Position numbers and translations under genes: made by a program | In this document: one piece after another, positions 36,780 through 47,139 of the stretch | Position numbering within the stretch: position 1 is the first letter of the stretch | Layout: every line of letters begins with the position of its first letter | Assembly (NCBI GenBank): GCA_002914805.1 | Contig: JXTB01000023.1 | Span: 1,086,787-1,150,786, forward strand | Source of the DNA: Parasponia andersonii | Lineage: Eukaryota > Streptophyta > Magnoliopsida > Rosales > Cannabaceae | Length of the DNA: 64,000 nucleotides | Direction: 5' to 3' | Notes under the pieces: generated by a model | The model's input: only the letters and a program-made list of their open reading frames with translations | What the model was told of the DNA's origin: nothing | Databases searched by the model: none

Positions 36780-37458
36780 GATATGCAAGATCTATCCAAG
36801 AAGAAACAGATCATCCTCTTCAAGGGCACTTCGGTTATCAGCGAGGTCATTGGTCATCGAAGTCGACGTTTTGATTAAGGTTATATTTTGGGTAGAGGAA
36901 GATGAATTTAGATAAGTTTTTGAGAGAGAAAAGAGAAAGGGATATATAAATATATAATATTTTAGTTTATTTATTTGTTTAATTTTATTCTTTAAATAAA
37001 TTAATGAAAATAAATTGTTAAAGAAAAACCATAAAATAGTGGCATGTCATATTTTCATCTATTTATACATGGAAATAACAAAAAAAACTATTTTTTTCAT
37101 ATAAATAATACAAGAGGAATTTATGCGATAAAAAATTATTCGAGGGACAAAATTCTATATGGTCAATAATTCAGGGAAAAAATATACAATTTGTTTTATA
37201 ATTCTTATATCTGTTAACGAGAATTAAATAAATAAGTCAATAGCAATAAATATTTTCTTTCCAAGTTTTTTTTAATTTGATTCATGTTTTCTCAAAATTA
37301 TGAGAAACGTACCATTGTTGCATAAAATAGACTAAATAGCATCCCTACTACTACTCAATGAAAAGTTAATGGGATTTTGTGGTGAGATATGACTCTTTTT
37401 ATTTGTAGAACGTAATTTAAATAGGTTCCTCAATTGGGTAAGTAAACATAAAAGAAAA
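36780..37458. other. Non-coding DNA, no gene seen
   Basis: AT-rich flank between the 3' LTR and the Mutator-like MITE. Nothing recognised. Confidence 0.4.
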
Positions 37459-37467
37459 TAAACATTA

Positions 37468-38169
37468 TTTGGTGGATCTATTGTCACTCTTTTTTTTTTT
37501 TTTTTTCCTTCCCACCCCTCAATTATTAATTTTAAAGACATAAAAATGACATCAATAGGCATTTGGGCACAAATAATATTAAATAATTAGAATATTTTTT
37601 TCTTAACTAAACTATTTTTTCTTCAGACCCCATTAAATATAATTGATAAATCAAATCATCCAAAATAATTGAAATACTTTTAGTTAAATGACATTTATAT
37701 AGCGATAGATGAACTTATTATAAATTCAAAATGTTAACTATCTTTCTCTTAAAAACCCTAAAAAAATCTAATTTTCAAAAACTCTAAAAATGATTCAAGA
37801 ACTCAAACTCTCCCTCTCTTTAATTCTTAAGCACACAAAAAAGTAATTCAGGACCTCTAACTATCTTTAGATCTCAATATCCCTAAAAATGATTCAAGAA
37901 CTCTAATTACTCTCTCTCCAATTCTCAAGAACCCTAAAAATAGTGATCAAAATATTGGAATGATCAAAAAAAATAGTTGAAGAAGAAAAAGACAAATGAA
38001 CGAGGGATTTTTAAAAGGGGTAGGAAAAGAGATTTTGTCTGAATTTTTTATTGATATCTAATTTTAGAATGAGAAAACTTTTAAAACGGGTGTATTAAGA
38101 AAAAGTTCTAATTTTGAAGAGGGTATCTTTTTTGTCTTTTTAGAAGAAGGGTGACAATAGAACCACCCC
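37468..38169. mobile_element. Mutator-like MITE, copy 1
   Basis: Ends TTTGGTGGATCTATTGTCAC (left) and, complemented, GGGGTGGTTCTATTGTCACC (right), good inverted repeats. Flanks TAAACATTA (37459-37467) and TAAACATTT (38170-38178) match at 8/9 positions. The interior holds CTAAAAATGATTCAAGAACTC-type short repeats (37785-37910) and no credible frame. Confidence 0.7.
37785..37935. repeat. Short direct repeats inside MITE copy 1
   Basis: CCTAAAAATGATTCAAGAAC or a close variant, followed by TCTCTCTCTAATTCTCAAGA-like text, occurs two to three times with a spacing of about 90 bp. Confidence 0.5.
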
Positions 38170-38520
38170 TAAACATTTATTTTGTGTTAGGGTGAATCTA
38201 TTATCACCCCTTTGTTTGCTATTTACACATTATTTCTAAACTCATATCCTAACTTAAATCACAAAATCTAATAAATGCTTATTAGACCCCTTGTTACTCT
38301 TCCACTACCCTTTAATTTTGTTTATTTATTCTATTCCACCTCTCTATTCCTCTCTTGTACTATACCCACCCTTACCCTTCTTTTAACTATTTTTTCTCCT
38401 TCTTTTAGTGATTTTCTCTCTTTCCTATTCATCTCATCCTCTATTCTATCAAAAAACAAAACAAAAAAGTAGAATTGCTATCTAACCCAAAAAAAAATTG
38501 CAATTGTTGTAATAAATATA

Positions 38521-39157
38521 TGATAAGTGCATATTTGAGCTATAATTTGATATGTTACTTTGCTTGTTTTCTTATAATTCTTATGTTTTTATGTTATTTT
38601 TATGTTTTCTATGTGTTTTGTAGAAGAAAGAATGAATCGGAGCTGAAACAGGATGAAAACGATGAAAATTGGAAAAAGCTAAAAAAACTAGAGCAGTAAG
38701 GACTAGCACCACGACGCCAGCCACCTAAAGCCGCAATACTAGCTTGCAGGTATGCTAAGACCTTGTGCAGAAGTTCTAGTACTGCAGCGGCAGTCAAAAT
38801 GGGTAACTGCCTTTTATACCCTTTTGCCGACTTTTGACAATACTTTGGACAGTTCTAAATTCTCCTACACTATAAAAGACCTCACTAGCTCAGAAATACT
38901 CGAACCTAAATACTTAGAAATACTGTAGAGGCTAGAGAAAGAGAGAATCAAGAGGAAAATGAGTGCTTAGAGGCTAAGAAGTATACGTCAAAGCCATCTT
39001 CAGCATTTCTTCTTCCTTTTCCTTCCTTTTCTCCATTATTTTGTCTATCAAGCATAATGTTCTTATTGTTCATCCTTGTATTCATACTAGTTTAGGTTTC
39101 TAATTGGTTATGAGTAATTTTAAAGCCCAAGACATGATGTTGGATTAATTATTCAAG

Positions 39158-39195
<38 letters not shown>

Positions 39196-39885
39196 ATTGT
39201 TCATTCTAAATTGTTATATTCTTTTATGCTTCATTTATTCATGATTTCTATTTTACTTTCTTGGGTATACAACCAATTGAACATAATGGGAATTTATTAC
39301 TAAGATTGATTACTTAATCCGTAGTTGTCTTGTTAATCTTTTTATGAGTAGCAAATTATGTTAATTGAATTGAGTCATATTATTGATTAGTATTGATAAA
39401 GAATATACTCTAGGTTAAAAATAATCCAAAATTGTATGATTATTATCTAGAATCAACTTATCTTTATCTACTAAATATGTTGATTAGATTAAATTAAGAA
39501 AGTTTATTCGAGGTTATCTAATTGATAGAATTTAGATAAAGAACTTACTTTATCTAGATACCTAAGGAAAGTTTGGGATAGTATGAGCTTTTGTATTATT
39601 TACGGTTGATAATTTTGATGAATTATTGAATATAAGATTTAGTAATTGATTTGATTGATTGTTTAGTAGTAGAAAATGATCTTTTAACCTATTCTATCTA
39701 ATTATTTAGATTATTTATGTTTATTTTCAGTTTTGTTTTACTAGTAGAAAAACTTTCCTTTTAAACTCTAGGATTAATATATTAGAAATTAGATTAATCT
39801 CTCGTGGGATCGACTGTTTTTGCCACTATACTAGGTTTTCTAGGACAGTTATAGGAGGCATATAAATTATTGACAATGATACAAA
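38521..39885 (+). mobile_element. LTR-like insert (same family as 1850-4000)
   Basis: Starts TGATAAGTGCATATTTGAGC, a typical plant LTR start, and ends near the TCGTGGGATCGACTG block and following ~70 bp. It shares ordered blocks with 1850-4000. GC-richer segments at 38700-38800 contain a short CACGACGCCAGCCACC stretch. No internal coding region, so probably a solo LTR or remnant. A target duplication was not established and the right edge is approximate. Fossil. Confidence 0.5.
39171..39193. repeat. (AT)n microsatellite
   Basis: About eleven AT units within the LTR-like insert. Confidence 0.9.
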
Positions 39886-41121
39886 TAAAATTGAAAAAAA
39901 AAAAAGCATGGTTGCTATATGCTCTCAAAGATTCCAGCAAGAATTAGTTTTAGAAATTTCTATTGCTTAAATCGGTTTTAGCAATTATATATAAGGGAAC
40001 TAAAAATTATTCCATTGAAAAGAAAGTGCAAGCAAATTTATTAAAAAAACAACTAAAAAAAATAAAGGAGAAGTGTCCATTTCTCTCAATTACTATCATA
40101 CTCACGATGTTTGTAGTGAAAAGAAAGAAGAAATACTCATGATTTTTTTTAATATAAATGGATTTCTCAAGAGAATATCAATCATTGAACTAAAAAGCTT
40201 TAAATTATAATGTAAGTATAAGGATTATAATTTTAAATTCTTCAAATAAAGAAGACGAAAAATATATCACAAATACAACTAAAAATAAATCTATGGGTTA
40301 CCCTGATTCTTGAAGAGAAATAGATAACAAGAAGTACTAGTAATCTATTGTCTTTAATACTTACTCCTGACAGCATTCTTGGTAAGGTAGACTAACACTA
40401 ATTAAGATCCATGACTATAAAAAAGAAAAAAATAAAAAGCAGATACTAAACAGATCTATATATAAGAAAAAAAATCTCAGATTTAAGATATAAACCAGAC
40501 TAAAATCTACACAAAATGTGATTACAAGCCAGATCTAGATTTAGAATTATTAAAACTAAAAAAAAAAAGAAGCAAAAAGAAGAAGAAAAAATAGGACGAG
40601 GAGAGGATGTCAAAGAAAGAAAAGGAAAGAACTCCTCTCCAGTCTTCAAGTAGGGCCGTGTTAGTTTTTTTGTTAGGAGGAGACACAAGTAAAAAGAGAG
40701 AAAGAAAAGGACTAAGGTTTTTTTCCTTCATATATTTGTTTTTAAAAAAAATACTCAAGATTTGGTCAACATTGTCTTTTGAATTATTCATCTCATTACT
40801 CACGGTTCAAACACCTCTCGTATAAGAATATGGATTAGATTTAATTAGGCCCTATGTAACAATTTTAAGAGTTAAATAACTCCAAAACGATTTGCGTTTT
40901 TTTTTCAAAAGAAAAATATGATTTGCATTTTAGAAAAGGGTGTGAAGAGTTCTTTTTTATTTTAAATAAAACTTTATTTAGCAATAATACATGCAAATGA
41001 GTTCTAAAGAGGAAATCAATTTATATATTAAAAAATAATTTTATTTAGGTTATTTTTGGTAATAAAAAAAAACTACTAAAATGAATAGAGGGGTGACAAC
41101 AGACCTAACCTTTGTGTTATT

Positions 41122-41690
41122 ATTTTTTTTCCATCTTTTTGGGAGGATGCTCGTTTTTCCAATTTTCATTATAGTCCACTGTATATTTGCAAACGTGACC
41201 TATCAAAATCATTGTAAATCATACCAATATTGATTGAATGTTCATGACCTCAATTTTTCTATTAAAAGTCGTAACGTAAGNGATTGTATTGAAGATCTTG
41301 GAGCGATTATACGAGATTTAGATTGTAGTGTATCGCAAGTTCACTACAATGAATTTAACACTAAAGAAGTGGAGGCTAACTCTGAGATTAAGTCATTCAC
41401 TCTAATAGTTTTGGTGGTACGGAGTTAATAATCTGACCACCCATTCGAGAATTTGTTGAATGAGTTTGCAAATTCGATCAAGGTATCTTACGTTTATTTT
41501 CACATTTCTTCGAAGTTTCTACTGCATATGTATTCGTTGAGAAACTAATAGAATTGCTCATGAATTAACAAAATCAGCCTTGTGGAGTTATGATAAAAAT
41601 AAAAAAATAAAAACAAGTTAAAAAAAAAAAGAGCAGTACTATTTGAACCGATTGAATCATTAACACGAGCCACATGCAAGTTTGTGGCAG
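41122..41690. other. Spacer with one ambiguous base, no gene assigned
   Basis: Contains an N at 41281. A 64-residue plus-strand frame (41234-41428) crosses the N; no family is recognised and it is not called a gene. Confidence 0.4.
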
Positions 41691-41699
41691 GTGCCGCCA

Positions 41700-42371
41700 C
41701 GGGCGGACCTACACTTAAGCAAGGGCCCATATACCCAGGATTTGTCAAATTTTTTTCTATATATGTTCATTTATATACTACATATTTTTATTTAAGGGCA
41801 TATATTTTATATTAAAATCTTTTTTCCTATAAATTATTTTACTTCCATATTTTACTTCATTCGAAAATTTAATTATATCTTTAATAACTAATGTATATGT
41901 AACTTTAGGAATAAAAATTCCATTTAAAGGATATATAAATTAATTTTTGATACTTTGATAAATTATTTTATTTGTATAATTCAATCAAAATTAAATTATA
42001 ATTACCTTTTTAATCCTTAATAAATACTATATATCTATTTTTATATTTTTTATCCTTTTATTCTCTTTATTATTTTCACTTCTTTAGATTTTTCTCTTCT
42101 CTATATTCTATCAACACTTTGTTTTTTTTTTTTTTCCTAAGAATTTATTATCAATAACTAGCAATCTCATTAATAGTATTATATCGCATTGCGTAGGTAA
42201 TTGGCTGCAAAAGTCCCAAAATTTTAGTTATTTTGACATTTTAAGTCCCAAATTTTTTTTTAACATTTAAATCCTCAATTTTCTATTTACTTTGTATTTT
42301 TTGTGTTTTAATTTTGTACAAAATTTTTATATTATGCTCTCCCAAAAAAATAATCCCGCGTTCGTCTCTGG
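41700..42371. mobile_element. Small DNA transposon, same family as 295-735
   Basis: Flanked by GGTGCCGCC (41690-41698) and GGTGCCACC (42371-42379), 8/9 matching, with a one-base uncertainty at each edge. The left end is ACGGGCGGACCTAC; the complemented right end is CAGAGACGAACGCGGG. The left half contains GGGCCCATATACCC. No transposase. Ends and flanks resemble those of 295-735. Confidence 0.5.
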
Positions 42372-42379
42372 GTGCCACC

Positions 42380-44379
42380 TAGCTATCTTATCATATCACT
42401 TATTTTCTAATTAAGAAAGATATATCTCCTCTTTCCTTTGCTTTCTTTCTTTCAATAACATATTCTTTATTTTGATAATATAAATACGAGGAATTCTAGG
42501 GTAAAAAGGGCAAAATCCCTTTTAGGATTTCAATTGATTTTATTGATTAAAAACTAATGACTATAATATTTATTATAGACTTTACTCTACTCGATGTTAG
42601 TCTTAAGAGAGAAAAATGTCAAAAAAAAAAAAAAGTCTCTTCTTTGTTAAACTACTCCCTTTTTATTAATTGTTAATATTATGTGCTAACAATAGTTAGT
42701 GTTATGTAATTTTGGTGGTTATGTTATTAGCATTGACCCTTTTGTGTTTTGTGTTGAATGAAAGCTCTTATTACCCCCCAAAAAAAAAGGAAAAACCTTT
42801 TCTTTCTCTTGGAAACCCATGTATAACTTTCCAAAAAGTGAAACAAATACCATTGTTGCAGAAAAAAAAAATAGCTTGAAAAGGGAAGCAAATAAAATCA
42901 ATAACCTTTTAGATTTTAGTCACAAATAAGAGAGGTATGCAGAGCAGAGTGAAATATTTTGGATTTTGCATCCACTCTATAACAATGTCAAAATAGGAAG
43001 GATCTCTAAATAGTAATAAAAAATTAATATTAGATTGAAATAAATCTGTAATATGTAGTAAGACATTCTTCTTCGCTTTTTTTTTTTCTTTATTTTATTA
43101 TCTTTTAAACCATGTGTATGAAAATTGGTTTGATGGGTGCCTAGGATCATGTAGAAGAGAAAGAAGAGAAAAAGAGAGTAACAATGAAGGCTTCAGGTCA
43201 TGGAGAACATAAGCAAGGGAACGCAAAAAAAGAAAAGTATACAACAGTGTTGGACATAATTTGATGTACGAAGATGTAATTGTTATTCTTTGGAATCATT
43301 AGTTTTACAATTATTGGATTTGATTTTGCCCCTCTTACGCTAGAATTTTCCTGTTAGTGCTTCTATCTCTTATCATTGAGCAAGTTTTTCACTAATCAGA
43401 AAACGCAAGTTTTTCAGTTATCAGAAAACGCAAGTTTTTTGGTCGCTGATGAACTTCTCAAAGAGGAACCCAAAAAAGAGCACCTTGTTTTCCGATACCA
43501 GTTATTAATTGAATAAAAGGTTGGAACTTAAGAACTTGATAGAAAATAGCTGACAATCAAAACACGTATGTAGGTCTCTTACTGCTACTGCAAAGATTTT
43601 TCTGATGGATTTTCACAGCCTCCTGAGTACATACTCGTCCCAAAAAATATTATAAAGCTAGATAAGGAAAAAGAAGGAATCCATATCATTTTTAGAGTTA
43701 AAAAAGGAGGACGGGACGCATGTAATTTTAGAAGATTCTGATAGTGTAGACAGTCAAAACTGACTGTTAATATAATTTTTAGAGTGGAAGAAAAACAGAA
43801 GCAAAAATGTTGAAGGAGCGAGAAATAAAAAACATACAATTCTCAATAAAATACATAGTAGACAAAGCTTTAAAAGATAAGTCTCAGCAATCCCTTCAAA
43901 AAAAAAAGTAAAAAAAAAATGTCTCAGTAATGATAACATCACTTTGAAGTTTTGTCAGATAAACTATGAAGAGCAATAAAGTAGCTGGATCGTTTTTCCT
44001 CATCTCTATCAAGGATACCCTGTACTAGTTTTATTTAATTTTTGTTAATTACATATGGGCCCACATAAGGGAAAAGAGTTAATGCTTTCTATTAAATCTG
44101 AATTAAACATGGGATCCGCTTAAAAACCAGAAGCACGTCTATAGCCACGTAACTCGGGTTAAAAATTCGTATTATTAGTTTTTTTCGAAAAACAAAAAAA
44201 TCATATCAGTTAAGTATTTTGGATCACATTATCGGGAAACTTCTATGGATTAAGTATTTTCTTTTATTAATCACCTTAAACATTAGGAAATACACCGTTT
44301 AAGAAAAAAAAAAAAAAAAGAAGCAGGACGTCCCTATAATTATTTTTTAACAAATTTTCTGAGAAAAAAATAAGAATAG
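42380..44379. other. Non-coding DNA, no gene seen
   Basis: AT-rich with many homopolymers. The open frames (42719-42901, 43585-43942 minus strand) are short, low-complexity and match no family. One small tandem repeat is listed separately. Confidence 0.4.
43381..43440. repeat. 25-bp tandem repeat, ~2.4 copies
   Basis: CAAGTTTTTC followed by ANTNATCAGAAAACG occurs at 43381 and 43406, with a partial third copy from 43431. Confidence 0.8.
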
Positions 44380-45036
44380 GTAATTTGTAGCAAAAATCTC
44401 TTATCTTTACTATCTTTAACATTTAAGTTCCTAATTTTATGTTTGTCATTTAAAATTTATGACACAATTTGTGTCATTTCGTATCTCGTGTCTTTCATAC
44501 TATTCACAAGTTACCTGTTTAATGAAAATTCAATTTCGTATTAATGAAAACGTAATTCAAATTAATATGTCATAATATTTTTAAATATTATAATTATTTA
44601 TTTATTTTATTATTTTACTAATTAACTCATTAATTTATTATTTTTAGTTTTATTTACGTAGAATTCATTAAAAAATTTTTATAAAGTAATTATTTAATAA
44701 TATATAATATATTTTACTAAAAAAATTAATTAACTGTGTCAATTTAGATTAATTTCTAAATATGTAAATTTCAAGCGACGTTATCGCGTCTTGCTCGAAT
44801 TATGCCCCTTAGTAACGTTTTGTTTTGTTGCAGGTATTACTCTTTACCGATTTTTCATTCATAAACGTCTGTTAGTTTCATGTATTACTCTTCACCACGC
44901 ATGAGCGGCACATGGTCAATTAACAGACCTTTCTAACGGAAATTGGGAAAGGACTAACAGATGCAATAAAAACAAGACATTAGAACTTTAAGTGACAAGA
45001 AAAAAAAAAAAGCCGAGGATTTTTGTTGCAAATTAG
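44380..45036. mobile_element. MITE-like element with ~60-bp inverted ends
   Basis: The left arm GTAATTTGTAGCAAAAATCT and complemented right arm CTAATTTGCAACAAAAATCC continue as imperfect inverted repeats to TTTAAGTTCC / CTTAAAGTTC and TTTTATGTTTG / GTCTTGTTTTT. The interior is AT-rich with a GC-richer stretch (44770-44960) and no frame. A target duplication is not clear, so the superfamily is open. Confidence 0.5.
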
Positions 45037-45229
45037 CGAAGAAGAATTAAACCTCGAAAACCTCCCAAATCCATTCCGCCCTCACGTCAAATGCCAATTG
45101 TCATTTTTTCGGTAGATCCCCATTCTCGAGAGTCCACTTTTCTTATGGGGCCCACAACAGCAGCAAACTCCAATTCCACACTCGTTCTGCTGTATAGGAT
45201 AAACGATCTCTGTAATCCTCGTTGACTTT
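45037..45229. other. Short spacer
   Basis: No feature recognised. Confidence 0.4.
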
Positions 45230-46110
45230 TTTCGACGGAGGTTTTGTCGATGAATTTAAGAAATTATAAAACGTGATTTATGTGTGTAAAAGGTTGATCA
45301 ATCAAAGTATATAAAATAGATAAGAATTTTATAATGCTTCAGTCTCTAAAAAGATGAACTTATGTTCACTGTTATTCATTATTTTTTGAAAGATTACAAA
45401 AGTGTACAGAATATATTCAGAAAGTGAGTTATTGAGTTAAGTTTTTTTCTTCTAGAACCCTTCGGTAACATTGATCTTCCCCTCGTATTGTTGATGGAGG
45501 TTTTATCAACAATAAATTTATGAATAATTAAGAGATGTGGCTTGTGTAAACTGAGGTAAATAATCAAAGCAAATAAGAGGACACGGATTTATAGTGGTTC
45601 GGCTCCAAAAAAGATGAGCCTACGTCCACTGTTTTCTCACTGTATGAATATTCAAGGGTACAATACTCGAATGCTAATGGAGAACGCTCAAGACTTAGAC
45701 CACCCTAAGCGCGTATTTGCTCTAACTTCTACTCTCTCTGACTTGTTTCTGCCCAGAATGTGTGATATCCTTTCGGAACACAGAGTCTCCCTTTATATAG
45801 ATGGTAGTGACCCTATCCCCCTAGGTTCCTTATATCTCTAGGATCCTTAATTGAATAAACGGGTAACTATACAATTGGGTAATTATCCAATTAAGTAATT
45901 GGATACTAAACGGATAACTGATTAATTACAAACAATACAATTAGATAACTACTCGAAAAGGATAACTTAGTTAATCGCAAATAGGAGTCTTCAGTTTCCC
46001 TTTCCTTGTAGGTTTCCTCTACTGCATTTACCTAGTTCCCTCTTCTTGTAGGTTTTCTTTATAGTGTTTTCGTGTTTCCCCTTTCCTATAGGTTCCCTGT
46101 TTATTAAGGA
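45230..46110 (+). mobile_element. LTR-like remnant with internal duplication
   Basis: The segment at 45580-45640 (ACGGATTTATAGTGGTTCGG, then GAGCCTACGTCCACTG) is a motif shared by many plant LTRs of Ty1/copia type. A diverged second copy of the first ~150 bp lies about 260 bp upstream (compare GAYGGAGGTTTTRTC at 45233 and 45493). A TTTATATAGATGG promoter-like stretch is at about 45791. No internal region. Family and edges uncertain; fossil. Confidence 0.5.
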
Positions 46111-46119
46111 AAACTATAC

Positions 46120-46274
46120 GGAGAAGGTCGCATGAAAACCTGCAGAAAAGGTCGCATATAAACACCACGGAAGAGGTCGCATATAAACATCACGGAAGAG
46201 GTCGCATATAAACATCACGGAAGAGGTCGCATATATCCTTCTTGAAGGAGGTCGCATATACAACTTATGCGACC
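46120..46274. repeat. 25-bp minisatellite, six copies
   Basis: GGTCGCATATAAACATCACG plus GAAGA repeats with GGTCGCAT starting at 46126, 46150, 46175, 46200, 46225 and 46250. The middle copies are almost identical; the outer ones diverge. It lies about 0.6 kb upstream of the XS/XH gene leader. Confidence 0.92.
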
Positions 46275-46880
46275 TTAGGATTTTAAACCGCGTAACACGT
46301 ATAAATGAAGGTAATTCAATGTTTCTCGATTATGAAAACGGGTAAATATATAATTTAAAAATATAATTTGAATAATAATATAATTAGGTAATAATTTAAA
46401 TAAAACGATTTGTTAATCTTGTAGGAGAATCTTTTGTTTTCTTTCTTTATAGATTACCTGTTTGACGAATTTCTATTTAATTTCCTTTCGTTTTGTTCGC
46501 ATTTGTTCAGGGAAAGTCGCTCTTTATTCGAATAGATATCGCATTCGACTATTCGAACAAAGTCAAACTTAACTTTCTCGTGCGCGACCTGTGACATTCT
46601 CTTATTAACTTTCTCCTTTTTTTTGCATCGATCACCGTCTTGTGTTTAGACCGCACGACAACTTTGAACCTCAGGACTTGGCACCACCCTATCATCTCGC
46701 GAGTACTGTGTTTCTCCTACACTCGTGGATGGTAATAGCAACAATACACCCAGAGTAAAAAAAAGGTCGAAAGAGCAAAGGACGACTCTGTCATGGCAAA
46801 GAAGCGAGAAAGCACGTTTTGTTTTTGCAGAGGCTTTGCGTTCCTCCACCGACTGACGAAGAGCTTTCTCTCTCTAGAAT
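46275..46880. other. Upstream region of the XS/XH gene
   Basis: GC content rises toward 46500-46880. No TATA box is obvious in the expected place. Probably the promoter of the gene downstream, but no specific element can be named. Confidence 0.4.
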
Positions 46881-47139
46881 TCTGGTTCGGAATTTCTCTC
46901 TCTAGGGTTTGGTTCGGTGCCTTTACTCTCTCCCTCATTCTCTCTCTCTCTCTCTCTTCATCACTGAGAAATATCAAGGTGAAGTGTTGAATGTATTGTA
47001 ATGGACTTGTTCTCCCAAGCGTTTGATCCATTTTTGTGCGTTGTTTGATTTCGCAGAGGGTTTAGAGAGAGAACCGATTACTTTTTTCGGAATCGGAATC
47101 GGTTACCGGAGAAGGAGGAGTATAGAGAGGTTTCATCAG
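46881..47139 (+). promoter_or_regulatory. Predicted leader exon of the XS/XH gene, with CT-rich tract
   Basis: A pyrimidine-rich stretch (about 46925-46960) is typical of plant core promoters and leaders (Y-patch). A GAATCGGAATCGGTTACCGG stretch follows, and then a splice donor CAG|GTAATG at 47139/47140. The matching acceptor TGTTTCAG|ATTATC is at 49210/49211, seven bases before the start codon, so a 2.07-kb leader intron (47140-49210) is predicted. A further acceptor-like CTTCAG at about 49147 could be an alternative. The transcription start is not located precisely. Confidence 0.55.

Larger units (their letters stand above)
38190..41112. mobile_element. Mutator-like element, copy 2 (same TIR family)
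   Basis: Flanked by a perfect 9-bp duplication TTTGTGTTA (38181-38189 and 41113-41121). The left end GGGTGAATCTATTATCACCC and complemented right end GGTTAGGTCTGTTGTCACCC match at 17 of the first 25 positions and share the TCTRTTRTCACCC core with MITE copy 1, only 20 bp away. The 2.9-kb length is largely due to an LTR-like insert (38521-39885). No transposase is seen. Confidence 0.65.

Noticed and set aside
41234-41428. 64-residue frame across the ambiguous base
   Set aside because: No recognisable domain, and it contains an undefined codon. Not enough for a gene call.
46120-46274. Regularly spaced repeats resembling a CRISPR array
   Set aside because: The units are contiguous 25-mers without unique spacers, and the sequence is plant nuclear DNA. 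It is a minisatellite.
46646-47031. Overlapping frames on both strands near the leader of the XS/XH gene
   Set aside because: They arise from the CT-rich leader; no domain or codon pattern supports them.
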